A DNA stretch of 64,000 bases from an uncultured Eubacteriales bacterium (GTDB lineage: Bacteria > Bacillota > Clostridia > Oscillospirales > CAG-272), in NCBI GenBank assembly GCA_934486825.1, contig CAKSQF010000012.1, forward strand, positions 1 through 64,000, given 5' to 3'. The notes beneath the pieces are model-generated. The model was not told where the DNA came from. It ran no database searches and saw only the letters and a program-made list of their open reading frames with translations. Each line of letters begins with the position of its first letter. Positions within the stretch are counted from its first letter, which is position 1. Below are positions 7,963 to 16,074 of the stretch, one piece after another. A program made the position numbers and the translations under genes.

Positions 7963-9342
7963 TTGAATCGGGCAGATACAGAAAAAAAACAATTGCACGA
8001 TGATCCGTCAGACATGACCGTCGGATCATTGCCGAAAAAAATTCTGCTGTTCAGCATACCGCTGATGGCTTCACAGCTTCTTCAGGTTCTTTTCAACATG
8101 GCGGATGTTGCCGTCGTCGGCAGATTTTCAAGCCCGATAGCGCTCGGCGAAGTCGGCTCGACCACGACTCTCGTCACCCTGTTTACCGGGGTGCTCATCG
8201 GCATAGGAAGCGCCGTCAACGTCATTGCGGCGCAGTGTCTCGGCGCAAAGCGATCGGATGATCTGCGCGAAAGCATACATACATCCTTTATAATTTCACT
8301 CATAATCGGATTTATAATCACAGCCGCCTGCCTTATCCTCGCAGAACCGATGCTTACTCTCATAAAAACCAAGGACGAGCTGATCGGCGGCGCGGTCCTC
8401 TACTTCCGCATATATGCGCTCGGCATGCCCGCGCTTGCGGTCTTCAATTTCGGCAACGCGGTACTCAGCGCGCAGGGGGACACGAAGCGCCCGCTTCTTT
8501 ATCTGACGATCGCGGGGATTTTAAATATCGTACTCAACATCTTTTTTGTCGTGGTCTGCAAAAGATCGGCGGACGGAGTTGCTCTCGCAAGTATAATTAC
8601 ACAGTATCTGTCGGCTGTTCTCATAATGATCCGCATGATGAAGAGCGACGGCGCGTGCAGATTTGAGTTCAGAAACCTGAAAATCACCCCCGCCAAGGCA
8701 AAGCAGCTGCTTATCCTCGGCATCCCCGCCGCATTTCAGAACGCAATATTCGCGATAGCGAATCTGTTCATACAGACTGCGGTAAACTCCTTCGACCACG
8801 TTATGGTCGAAGGCAACTCGGCAGCGGCAAACGCGGACGCGGTAATATACAATGTCATGGCGGCTTTCTATACCGCCTGCTCGACCTTCATGGGTCAGAA
8901 CCTCGGTTCGGGCAAGCCGAAAAGAGTGCTTGAAAGCTATTTCATAAGCCTCGGCTATTCGTTTGTTTCGGGTGCACTGCTCGGACTTGCGCTTGTCATG
9001 TTCGGAAGGACATTCCTTGCGCTCTTCACAAAGGACGCGGCTGTCGCCGACGCGGGCATGCAAAGGATAATGATAATGGGCTTTTCCTACATGCTTTCCG
9101 CACCCATGGACTGCACAATCGCGGCATCCAGAGGACTCGGCAAAAGCATCGTTCCGACTGTAATCGTTATCATGGGCTCCTGCGTGTTTAGGGTCATATG
9201 GGTATATACCGTGTTCGCAAGCATCGGCACGATACCCTCGCTCTACCTTCTCTACGCCTTTTCATGGGTCATAACTGCTGCCGCCGAGACTGTCTATTTT
9301 ATAATTACATACAAAAAAACGGCACGCACAATGGCGTGGTAG
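7963..9342 (+). CDS. MATE-family multidrug/metabolite exporter
   Basis: Predicted start TTG 7963, eight bases after AAAAGAGG; the frame is open upstream to 7825 but those residues are not MATE-like. The 459-aa product has twelve hydrophobic segments in two related halves and the family start MASQLLQVLFNMADVAVVGRF. MATE proteins couple outward export of cationic drugs or metabolites to Na+ or H+ entry in the cell membrane. The N-terminal ~20 residues are charged and cytosolic. The gene stands alone, divergent from the MerR-kinase operon, and ends at a bidirectional terminator shared with the convergent esterase gene. The true substrate cannot be inferred. ATG 8014 is a less likely alternative start. 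Confidence 0.88.
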   Translation: MNRADTEKKQLHDDPSDMTVGSLPKKILLFSIPLMASQLLQVLFNMADVAVVGRFSSPIALGEVGSTTTLVTLFTGVLIGIGSAVNVIAAQCLGAKRSDDLRESIHTSFIISLIIGFIITAACLILAEPMLTLIKTKDELIGGAVLYFRIYALGMPALAVFNFGNAVLSAQGDTKRPLLYLTIAGILNIVLNIFFVVVCKRSADGVALASIITQYLSAVLIMIRMMKSDGACRFEFRNLKITPAKAKQLLILGIPAAFQNAIFAIANLFIQTAVNSFDHVMVEGNSAAANADAVIYNVMAAFYTACSTFMGQNLGSGKPKRVLESYFISLGYSFVSGALLGLALVMFGRTFLALFTKDAAVADAGMQRIMIMGFSYMLSAPMDCTIAASRGLGKSIVPTVIVIMGSCVFRVIWVYTVFASIGTIPSLYLLYAFSWVITAAAETVYFIITYKKTARTMAW

Positions 9343-9355
9343 CCGACAAGCCGGA

Positions 9356-9386
9356 ATCCCCGCAAGCCGTAACGGTTTGCGGGGAT
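9356..9386. terminator. Bidirectional terminator between MATE and esterase genes
   Basis: A 13-bp stem (atccccgcaagcc at 9356-9368 with ggtttgcggggat at 9374-9386, one G-T mismatch) lies between two convergent stop codons. Confidence 0.65.
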
Positions 9387-9390
9387 CCTC

Positions 9391-10521
9391 TTATATTCCG
9401 CAGATCGCTCTGAGAAGTATCTGCGCGTAAAACCTGTGTATATAGTCGCTCGGATGATTGGTGTTCGACGAGCTGCAATCACGAAAGCTCTTGACCGTCA
9501 GCATTTCGGCGTGTCGGCTTGTGACATCGACCACGGTTGCGCGGATGCCGTCGGCATCCCAGCCTTTTTCAAGCTTTGTAAGTTCGGACGGATATCCGGG
9601 CTGATATTTCCGCAATGTGGTACCCGGAGTGAAGCCGACCTCACTGTTCGGCAGCATGGGCAAAACAACGGCGATCCCGACACCCGGGCAGCCCTTTGAG
9701 ACCTCTCTTACTATATAATCGATGTTCCTGCCGAACTCCTCCGGCGGTCTGTGCACCCCGTCGTTCATGCCAAACGCGAGAACAAGCAGATCGGGAGCCT
9801 CGGCGACGACTGCCGCGATGTTGTCATCGCCGATCGCCCAGCCGGTATCCTTTCCGCTGACCGACAGATTTTTACGGATAATTTTTGCCCCGTACTCATT
9901 TTCAAGCCGATCAAATGCCATATCGGTATACGGCGGCGAAAAGGGCGGTCTGTTTACGACCGAAAAACCGGTCGCGCTCCAGCCGCAGGTTATGCTGTCG
10001 CCGTAAAGCACCGCTTTTATCTCCTTCTTTGCCGAAAGCAGAGCCGAAAATCCGGAAAAACGGTCGGAGCGATCGGGCGGCTCGGATATGACGCTTTTCC
10101 CCGAATGAGTGTAGGTGCAGGCGATGACCCAGTTTGAAAGTCCCTTTTTTTCGTGCGATATTTCGGCAACTATGTAGCCCTTTCCGCTGTCGTCCGCCGC
10201 CGCGATCTGCGTCTTTATACCATCATACGTGTAATGCTCAAAGCAGTAGTCGCGGTATGCAAGTGCCGGGATCGACGATCCGGGCAGGATGCGTATCATG
10301 CCGTTATCAAGTTCATAATCGACTCCCCGCTTGTAAAGGGTCCCGAGATCAAAGCTTCTTACCGATATTATTTCGTCTGCCGGATAAAGCAGTCTTATCG
10401 GCAGAATACTTCCGTCCGGCTCTTCGCCGACGAAAGCCGCCTCGGCATAGCTTACATTTCCCTTCCAGTAGGGAGAGAGATATTTTTCGGCATCATAGCC
10501 GTCAAGATCGTATTTCTTCAT
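9391..10521 (-). CDS. SGNH/GDSL-family esterase
   Basis: A 376-aa protein with no signal peptide. The N-terminal ~165 residues look like a beta-sandwich domain, as in two-domain carbohydrate esterases. The SGNH hydrolase domain follows: GDSITCG with nucleophile Ser176, GMND at 251-254 with the oxyanion Asn, and D359-x-x-H362 near the C-terminus completing the triad. The layout suits deacetylation of sugars or oligosaccharides taken into the cell, consistent with the many cytosolic glycosidases nearby; substrate specificity is inference. ATG 10521 follows the GNAT gene by 13 bases, so both are one transcript. Confidence 0.82.
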   Translation of the reverse strand: MKKYDLDGYDAEKYLSPYWKGNVSYAEAAFVGEEPDGSILPIRLLYPADEIISVRSFDLGTLYKRGVDYELDNGMIRILPGSSIPALAYRDYCFEHYTYDGIKTQIAAADDSGKGYIVAEISHEKKGLSNWVIACTYTHSGKSVISEPPDRSDRFSGFSALLSAKKEIKAVLYGDSITCGWSATGFSVVNRPPFSPPYTDMAFDRLENEYGAKIIRKNLSVSGKDTGWAIGDDNIAAVVAEAPDLLVLAFGMNDGVHRPPEEFGRNIDYIVREVSKGCPGVGIAVVLPMLPNSEVGFTPGTTLRKYQPGYPSELTKLEKGWDADGIRATVVDVTSRHAEMLTVKSFRDCSSSNTNHPSDYIHRFYAQILLRAICGI

Positions 10522-10534
10522 GAAAAAATTCCTT

Positions 10535-10987
10535 TTACCCGTTGTCTTTATCCCTTATCATTTGCAGATAGGGCAGAAATTCATATCCCATGCGCCGATA
10601 GAGCGCCTGCGCGCGCAGATTGTCCGGCTCGACCTCAAGTCTGTATCTTGCGGCGGGAACCGTCTTTTCAATCATGTCGAAAAACGACCTTCCGATTCCC
10701 CTGCCCCTGTACTCACTGCGCAGATAAAGCTCCTCGATCCAAATTGTAACGCCGCCCGCCTCATGCGAAAACATTTTATCAAGCAGTGCATAGCCTGCGG
10801 GAGAGCCGTCCGCCTCGAAAATATATCCTTCAAGATAGACATCCGAGCGCATAAGCTCATCGAATGTGCGTATATGATATGATCTGTCAACATCGTGCAG
10901 TACCGCATCCGAAGAATAAAATTCGGCGCTCATTTCAAGAAAAAGCTCTCTGTCGCGGTCGGCGATCCTTCTGACGGTTGTATTCAT
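10535..10987 (-). CDS. GNAT-family N-acetyltransferase
   Basis: Start ATG 10987, preceded by GGAGGAAA; an upstream in-frame extension to 11041 is not supported. The 150-aa protein shows the acetyl-CoA site of GNAT enzymes (LRSEYRGRGIGRSFF, with the R/Q-x-x-G-x-G/A loop) and the late LYRRMGYE motif that closes the cofactor pocket. It transfers an acetyl group from acetyl-CoA to an amine of unknown identity. It is the first gene of a two-gene transcript with the SGNH esterase and is divergent from the GH43 gene; nothing in the sequence links the enzymes functionally. Confidence 0.85.
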   Translation of the reverse strand: MNTTVRRIADRDRELFLEMSAEFYSSDAVLHDVDRSYHIRTFDELMRSDVYLEGYIFEADGSPAGYALLDKMFSHEAGGVTIWIEELYLRSEYRGRGIGRSFFDMIEKTVPAARYRLEVEPDNLRAQALYRRMGYEFLPYLQMIRDKDNG

Positions 10988-11068
10988 TGACCAATTTCCT
11001 CCGCTTCGGTATTTTGCCCTATTGTACCATACTTCCGACAAAAAGGCAACCGTTTTTCCGTGTTTTTA

Positions 11069-11097
11069 TTGACAAAAAGACCGCCCCCTGTTATAAT
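11069..11097 (+). promoter_or_regulatory. Sigma-A promoter for the GH43 gene
   Basis: TTGACA (11069-11074), 17-base spacer, TATAAT (11092-11097): a near-perfect consensus, 36 bases before the GH43 start codon. Confidence 0.8.
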
Positions 11098-11133
11098 TAC
11101 ATTACCCTTTTAACAAGAAAGCGAGTTTTTAAC

Positions 11134-12068
11134 ATGAATATCAGCTTTTTATCGAACCGAGGCATTGATATACTGCCCAAAGCGCGCAATTTGTCCTATG
11201 ATTGGGATACGACTTCTTCGGGACTTGCCTGCCGCGATCCGTTTATACTCCCGCTCGACGGCAAATATTATCTGTACAAAAACGACGGGATGAGGATCGT
11301 CTGCCTCGTCAGTCCCGACCTTGAACACTGGTCGGCTCCGATAACCGTCTTTGACCCGCCCGCAGGATTTCATGGGGTCAAAGACCTGTTCTGGGCGCCC
11401 GAATGTCATTTTTACAAGGGCGCGTTTTACATATTCACCTCGGTATTTTCTTCAATATACAACCACCGCACGATATCGGTATACCGTGCGACCGACCCGA
11501 CGGGACCGTTTGAGGACATTGCGGGCGGCTGTATAACCCCGCCCGACTGGGATGCGATCGACGGAACATTTTATCTTGACCGCGAGAGCAAGCCGTGGAT
11601 GATCTTCGTCCACGAATGGACCTCAATGCCCGATCACAATGGAAGAATGGCGGCGGCACGTCTCTCGGACGATCTTACTCACTTTGTGTCCGAGCCGATC
11701 GATCTTTTCGGCGCAAGGGATGCGTCATGGGCGACAAGCGGGGTAACCGACGGTCCGTACATGCTGAGGACCGATTCCAACCTCTTCATGATATGGTCGA
11801 ACTTCGGCAAAAACGGCTACACGGTCGGACTTGCAAGGTCGGATTCGGGCGAGATCGACGGCAATTTCATACAGCTGACAAACCGCTCTACGAAAAGGGA
11901 CTGCGCCCCGATTTCGTCACCGACGGCGGTCACGCGATGATTTTTTCCGACTTTTCGGGAAAGCTCCTTCTCGCGCTTCACGGTCCGAACAATCAGGACG
12001 GAAGTAACTACGAGCATCTTCAGCTCTTCGAGCTTTGCGAGGAGAACAATATTCCTTCAATCAAATAA
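11134..12068 (+). pseudogene. GH43-like glycosidase gene broken by a one-base frameshift
   Basis: Start ATG 11134 (in-frame upstream codons precede the promoter). The first frame encodes a five-bladed propeller of GH43 type: RDPF with the likely base Asp, a WAPECHFY strand, WDAIDGTF with the second Asp, and FVHEW carrying a candidate acid Glu. At about 11877 the frame breaks: codons for IQL are followed out of frame by DKPLYEKGLRPDFVTDGG and continue to TAA 12066. Restoring one G gives about 312 codons of continuous family-like protein. It is either a recent null allele or a base-calling error. There is no signal peptide, so any product is cytosolic, typical for arabinosidase/xylosidase-type trimming enzymes. 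Confidence 0.75.
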
Positions 12069-12242
12069 AGAATAAACGGCTTGCCGCCTGCCGGACAGCA
12101 GATTGACGAATACCGCGTCATCAAGGACACCTTCCCCTCCGACAGCAAAGAGTACGCAACGGCGGGTTATCCGAGCGACCACCGTCCCGTGCTGACCCGT
12201 GCAACCTATAAAACAGTTCCCGAAGAGGGCGCGAAGCCGTAA
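12069..12242 (+). pseudogene. Remnant of an endonuclease/exonuclease/phosphatase-family protein
   Basis: Directly after the GH43 stop, and in the same frame, 57 codons run to TAA 12240. They contain DTFPSDSKEYATAGYPSDHRPV, close to the C-terminal end of metal-dependent endonuclease/exonuclease/phosphatase (EEP) proteins, where SDH-x-P is the last catalytic motif with its conserved Asp and His. No start codon, ribosome site or earlier domain is present, so this is a gene scrap left by deletion, followed at once by a terminator. An alternative is a fused C-terminal tail read only by stop readthrough; nothing supports this. Confidence 0.55.
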
Positions 12243-12267
12243 AGTACGGTATAAACAGAAAAATTAT

Positions 12268-12308
12268 CCCCGCAAAAGCGGCAGAATCTGCCGCTTTTGC
12301 GGGGAATG
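12268..12308. terminator. Strong bidirectional terminator
   Basis: An 18-bp near-perfect stem around 12286 (ccccgcaaaagcggcag pairing with its complement up to 12304), then a T-rich run on the plus strand. It separates the convergent GH43 remnant and the secreted-protein operon. Confidence 0.75.
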
Positions 12309-12322
12309 TTTTTTATAAAGCT

Positions 12323-13288
12323 TTACTTTTTCTTACCGATACATGCCATGATATTTTCATAGCAGGGCTCGCTGTCCGAAGGCTCGGGCAACTCCGACGG
12401 TTTGAAAGCAAATCTGTAAACTCTCTTGCCGTAGCCGTCCTCGCCGATATAATAAGACACGTTGTAATGGTTCCTGTTTATCACGAAGAGATAGCTCTCG
12501 CCTATCGACAGGTTGGTCTCCTCATAGACCGGAACGTCACCCGTCCAGCCTATCCGTTTTGCTCTCTCCGCCTGTTCTTCCGTATTGTAGGTCGCGTGTC
12601 CGCCTTCGACGGCGATCTTTATTCTGCCGCTTGCGCTTCCGACATACGACTCTCCAACCTCGATCTCATAGATCGTTCTGATAACCCTGTGATACGATCT
12701 GTGCCGGATTCCGCTTCCCCAACTCGGCAGAGTTTCACCGAAGCTGAACGAAATACCGACGACCTTACCGTAAACTATATCGGTTGCATCCGCACAAAGC
12801 TCGGCGGCAGTCGGAGCGTGTTCGAAATCGGCACAACGCAGGTCATTGTTTATAGCGGGCGGATCGTCAGAATCCTGCGCGTCTCCGTCGCTGTTTTTCT
12901 GTGACATACGGTAACCCAGAGTAACGGCTGCTTTCAGAATATCGTCAAGCTCGTCGTAGGGTATTTCCTCCGTCTTGCCGTCGGAATGAATCGCAAGCGG
13001 ACGATCCTCGCCCGGGCGACCGTAGTTTTCGGGTATAATAACATCTTTGTAAAACTGATAATCCGGTTCGTTGATTCTCAGGTAACCGCGGTATTCTGCG
13101 GTATAGAGATCGGACGGAAACTCTTCCAAAATCCAGTCCCCGCTTTCTTTTTTGTCCGGTATTTCCTTTGTGCCGTCCGCAGTCTTCGGCGCCTCTTCCG
13201 CAGTTTCGGTTGCAAACATTCCGATAGGAAGGATCAGAGCCAGAAGCAGAACCGATGTGATAACAAGTTTTATCGCCGCTTTTTTCAT
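12323..13288 (-). CDS. Secreted protein of unknown function
   Basis: A 321-aa product starting at ATG 13288 after AAGGAGGAG, 12 bases downstream of the lectin-like protein gene, so both share a transcript. Residues 1-27 form a signal peptide. The region about 150-300 is beta-rich: a segment beginning ELCADATDIVYGKVVG suggests a barrel-like fold seen in small secreted domains, but I do not recognise a named family. It contains few cysteines and no catalytic motif I can identify. The pairing with a lectin-bearing exported protein suggests a joint extracellular role; that is inference. Confidence 0.7.
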   Translation of the reverse strand: MKKAAIKLVITSVLLLALILPIGMFATETAEEAPKTADGTKEIPDKKESGDWILEEFPSDLYTAEYRGYLRINEPDYQFYKDVIIPENYGRPGEDRPLAIHSDGKTEEIPYDELDDILKAAVTLGYRMSQKNSDGDAQDSDDPPAINNDLRCADFEHAPTAAELCADATDIVYGKVVGISFSFGETLPSWGSGIRHRSYHRVIRTIYEIEVGESYVGSASGRIKIAVEGGHATYNTEEQAERAKRIGWTGDVPVYEETNLSIGESYLFVINRNHYNVSYYIGEDGYGKRVYRFAFKPSELPEPSDSEPCYENIMACIGKKK

Positions 13289-13300
13289 TTTAACTCCTCC

Positions 13301-14773
13301 TTAGTCGTTTATTGTAATAATATATGAATATATTGGACCGCTGTAAAAATCTCTTAAATAGTGCGTATAGTAATATATCCTACCGTAACTGTTTCTACAA
13401 TACGGAACATCGTATGAAATACTCCAGCCCGGAGTATCGGATGAATAGGGTGTCGTATCCGAAAGAAGGTGTTCGGAAGGGGTCGCCCCGTGCTTGTTTG
13501 CCCAACTGCCGTCGCTTGTCTGATACCAAAAATGATAATCAAAAACAAACTCATTATTGTCGATTTCCGCTCCCGTGCGAAGAACAATACGATATTGATT
13601 CGGCTTGAGCAATCGATTTTCGCCGTTTCCGGTAAAGCCGGATTCATATTCCCACGAACGCGGTCCGGATGAACCGAGATCAGAATTCCAGAATTTATCA
13701 AGCCAATTTTCAAAGTCTATTTTCGTAAGACGTGAAAGCTCCATCCGTATATCCTGCCTTACGGAAGAACTTCCGTTTATAAAGGCGTTTGCATTCGCAG
13801 TCACGTAAGCCAATGACTCTTTATACCACGCTTCAGACTGATTTCCAACAATATATTCATTGGGCCAATTGTTGGTTTGCAATGCATATCCGTGGCAGTT
13901 GATTTCTGTTGAATTTTCGGTTCTGTACACCTGTCTTCCGTAAAGATCGGTAAGCTTTGTCAGATACCATTCGTCCCTTTTATCCGAATTGTTTGTGTAC
14001 GGATAAATAAACAGGTCTGTGCCGTTGGAATCCTGACCCGATTTGACCGACAAAGAATATCCGCTCTCAAGACAGCTTACCGGAATCAGCCGGTGATATC
14101 CTCTCTCGGTTTGGGTTATAACCCACCGGGTGTTGGTTGAAGTGTTGTCGGTATACTGTTTAACTGCCGCGCCGCTTGATGATGACGCAACGCCGACATA
14201 TTTTCCCGAATAAACCGACCTTATTGTGAAATAATTACCGCTTTTCGCAACAACCCACTTTTTCTGAACCGCCGTCGAATAGTTCCACTGCTGAATACTC
14301 GCGCCGTCACTTGTTGAAGGTCCTTCTATATCCATTATACGCGCCGTTTGCATATTCTGAACATAGTATTTTCCGGAAATCCCCGTTATATTTATGTAGA
14401 CAGGGATTGACTGGCTCACAATTCCGGCACTTGCCGTAATTGTTGTAAATCCGCTCTGTTTGGCTCTTACCGTTGCCGTTTTGCCTGTACCGCTTACGGT
14501 TGCAATCGAGGGATCGTCGGACGACCACATTATTGTCGATGACAGGTTTGTCGACGCGGTAATTGTTGCCGATTCGGATGGTGAGAGCACAAGATAGCGA
14601 ACACTTATGCTCACGTGATCAATTGCTGTCGGGCTTACCGAAGCGACTGTTTCCGCCGTCACAATCGGGCACGGGCACCCAATCAGACAAAGCACCGCCA
14701 CAATTACGGCAATGCATGACATCAGTTTCCTTTGCTTTTTACGAATGTTTGTTTCGGTTTTTCTGCATTCCAT
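13301..14773 (-). CDS. Secreted protein: Big_2, ricin-B-like lectin and a Cys/His C-terminal domain
   Basis: 490 aa, ATG 14773 after GAGGGAGAG. A membrane-spanning signal segment covers about residues 18-40. Residues about 50-130 look like a Big_2 immunoglobulin fold (SSDDPSIATVSGTGKTATVRA). Residues about 135-275 resemble a ricin-B lectin with QQW-type repeats (IQQWNYS, AVKQYT). The C-terminal domain has INCHGYAL near residue 296 and DYHFWYQ near 420, with WANKHG after it; the ordered Cys then His suggests a papain-like or NlpC-like cysteine hydrolase acting on wall or host glycoprotein. Hydrolase activity is inference. It is the first gene of a two-gene transcript; two Pho-box-like half sites lie upstream at 14878-14894. 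Confidence 0.78.
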   Translation of the reverse strand: MECRKTETNIRKKQRKLMSCIAVIVAVLCLIGCPCPIVTAETVASVSPTAIDHVSISVRYLVLSPSESATITASTNLSSTIMWSSDDPSIATVSGTGKTATVRAKQSGFTTITASAGIVSQSIPVYINITGISGKYYVQNMQTARIMDIEGPSTSDGASIQQWNYSTAVQKKWVVAKSGNYFTIRSVYSGKYVGVASSSSGAAVKQYTDNTSTNTRWVITQTERGYHRLIPVSCLESGYSLSVKSGQDSNGTDLFIYPYTNNSDKRDEWYLTKLTDLYGRQVYRTENSTEINCHGYALQTNNWPNEYIVGNQSEAWYKESLAYVTANANAFINGSSSVRQDIRMELSRLTKIDFENWLDKFWNSDLGSSGPRSWEYESGFTGNGENRLLKPNQYRIVLRTGAEIDNNEFVFDYHFWYQTSDGSWANKHGATPSEHLLSDTTPYSSDTPGWSISYDVPYCRNSYGRIYYYTHYLRDFYSGPIYSYIITIND

Positions 14774-14998
14774 GTGTTTCTCTCCCTCATTTTTATTTAC
14801 CGCAGAGGCGGCATCGGCCGAAGATCATTCCACTTTTCGATCTCCGATTTCAGTATATACCATTATCAGGGAATAATTGTTAACTCATTGTAAATTATTA
14901 ACAAGATATTCAATGTTTTTTCAAATTATATAACCGTTATGCACCACAAAAAAGCTTTCTCCGATCGTCCGACCGCTTTTTTCGGCGTCTTCTGACGT
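14774..14998. other. Divergent intergenic region between lectin-protein gene and pst operon
   Basis: This non-coding stretch is AT-rich. On the minus strand TATACT at 14857-14852 is a candidate -10 for the lectin-protein gene, and TTTACA (14894-14889) and TTAACA (14883-14878) are spaced 11 bases apart like PhoP half sites. A Ct-rich hairpin-like segment with a T run lies near 14950-14982. No further gene was seen. Confidence 0.4.
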
Positions 14999-15064
14999 TT
15001 TACATTGATTTTACATTGATTTGTCAAAAGAGTGATAGCAGTCCTCTGCCCGTTTTGCTAAAAT
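14999..15064 (+). promoter_or_regulatory. Pho box and -10 of the pst-pho operon
   Basis: Three half sites, TTTACA (14999), TTTACA (15010) and TTGTCA (15021), repeat at exactly 11-base intervals, which is the PhoP-binding arrangement of Gram-positive Pho boxes (TT-A/C/T-A-C/T-A). A -10 element TAAAAT lies at 15059-15064 without a good -35, as expected for an activator-dependent promoter. The matching regulator pair is encoded at the end of the same operon. Confidence 0.8.
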
Positions 15065-15104
15065 AAAGCCGTGCAAAGAAAAAACAAAAGAAAAAAAGAT
15101 AACT

Positions 15105-15184
15105 GCCGCGGGATGCGGCAGAACGCGGCAGAATGCCGCAGAACGCGGCTGAACGCCGCAGAACGCGGCTGAACGCCGCAGGGA
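15105..15184 (+). repeat. Eight 10-bp tandem units with internal inverted pairs in the pstS leader
   Basis: From 15105 the sequence repeats in 10-base steps, alternating gccgcagaac-like and gcggctgaac-like units. Because GCCGC and GCGGC are complementary, neighbouring units can form alternative hairpins immediately before the pstS ribosome site (ggagg at 15182). Likely a contraction/expansion-prone leader. Confidence 0.75.
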
Positions 15185-15194
15185 GGAAAAAACA

Positions 15195-16073
15195 ATGAAA
15201 AAAACAATTACGAAAATCATAAGCATTGCGCTTGTGGCGGCGACTGCCGCGCTGTCGTTTACCGGATGCGGCAAAGCGGGCGGCTTTGATCAAAGCAAAA
15301 ACATCAGTGTTGTCGCACGTGAGGACGGAAGCGGAACAAAGTCGGCGTTCATGGAAATCATCGGACTCAAGGGCAAGTCGGACATCAGCGGCATCATCGT
15401 TGCGGCAAGCACCGCGGCAGTACTTAACGAGGTCAAGGGCAATCCGCTTGCGATCGCATACGAAAGCCTCGGATATGTCACCGACGACGTAAAGATGCTC
15501 AAGGTCAACGGAGTTGCGCCTACCGTCGAAAACATCAAGAACGGCAGCTACAAGATCGCAAGACCGCTGAACATAGTCTTCAAGGAAGACACGGTAAAGG
15601 ACGGCATCAACAAAGCGTTTTACGAATTTCTGCAGAGCAGCGACGCACAGACGATAATCAGTGCCGAGGGTTATGTCTCGACCAAAGAGGGTGCGGTCGA
15701 ATACAAGATTCAGTCGGGACTTTCGGGCGAGATCGGCGTCTCGGGCAGCACATCACTCCAGCCTCTGATGCTCAAGCTTGCCGCAAAGTTCATGGAACTT
15801 CAGAAGGATGTCAAGGTATCGGTATCGGGCGGCGGAAGCGGCACCGGCTACAAGAACGCGGAAGGCGGCGTCAGCAACTTCGGCATGATCTCCGAAAGCT
15901 TCAACATTGAAAAGGCTCCCGGATGCACATACTACGAAGTGGCAAAGGACGGCATCGCAATCATTGTCAACAAGTCAAACACCTTTGACGACATCTCGAC
16001 CGACACGCTGAAGAAGATATACGATGTCGATGCGGGCGACGATGCGGTAAAGGTATGGAATCAGGTAAAGTAA
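15195..16073 (+). CDS. pstS: Phosphate-binding lipoprotein PstS with swapped halves
   Basis: ATG 15195 follows GGAGG. A signal peptide with lipobox FTGC (Cys25) anchors this 292-aa binding protein outside the membrane, where it hands phosphate to PstCA. The order of conserved blocks is unusual: REDGSGT (42-48), STAAV, IAYESLG and the EGYVS end block (usually the second half) come first, then from residue ~178 GEIGVSGSTSLQP and GGGSGTG (212-218), usually the N-terminal half. The protein then ends at a KIY...W motif. So the two lobes are circularly permuted relative to E. coli PstS; all expected ligand motifs are present, so it should be active. I recall a similar order in other clostridial PstS proteins. 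Confidence 0.9.
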   Translation: MKKTITKIISIALVAATAALSFTGCGKAGGFDQSKNISVVAREDGSGTKSAFMEIIGLKGKSDISGIIVAASTAAVLNEVKGNPLAIAYESLGYVTDDVKMLKVNGVAPTVENIKNGSYKIARPLNIVFKEDTVKDGINKAFYEFLQSSDAQTIISAEGYVSTKEGAVEYKIQSGLSGEIGVSGSTSLQPLMLKLAAKFMELQKDVKVSVSGGGSGTGYKNAEGGVSNFGMISESFNIEKAPGCTYYEVAKDGIAIIVNKSNTFDDISTDTLKKIYDVDAGDDAVKVWNQVK

Positions 16074-16074
16074 T

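Noticed and set aside
11870..11885. Programmed frameshift in the GH43 gene
   Set aside because: No slippery heptamer or downstream pseudoknot is visible, and GH43 genes are not known to use one.
15105..15184. CRISPR array
   Set aside because: Units are 10 bp without spacers and no cas genes are near.
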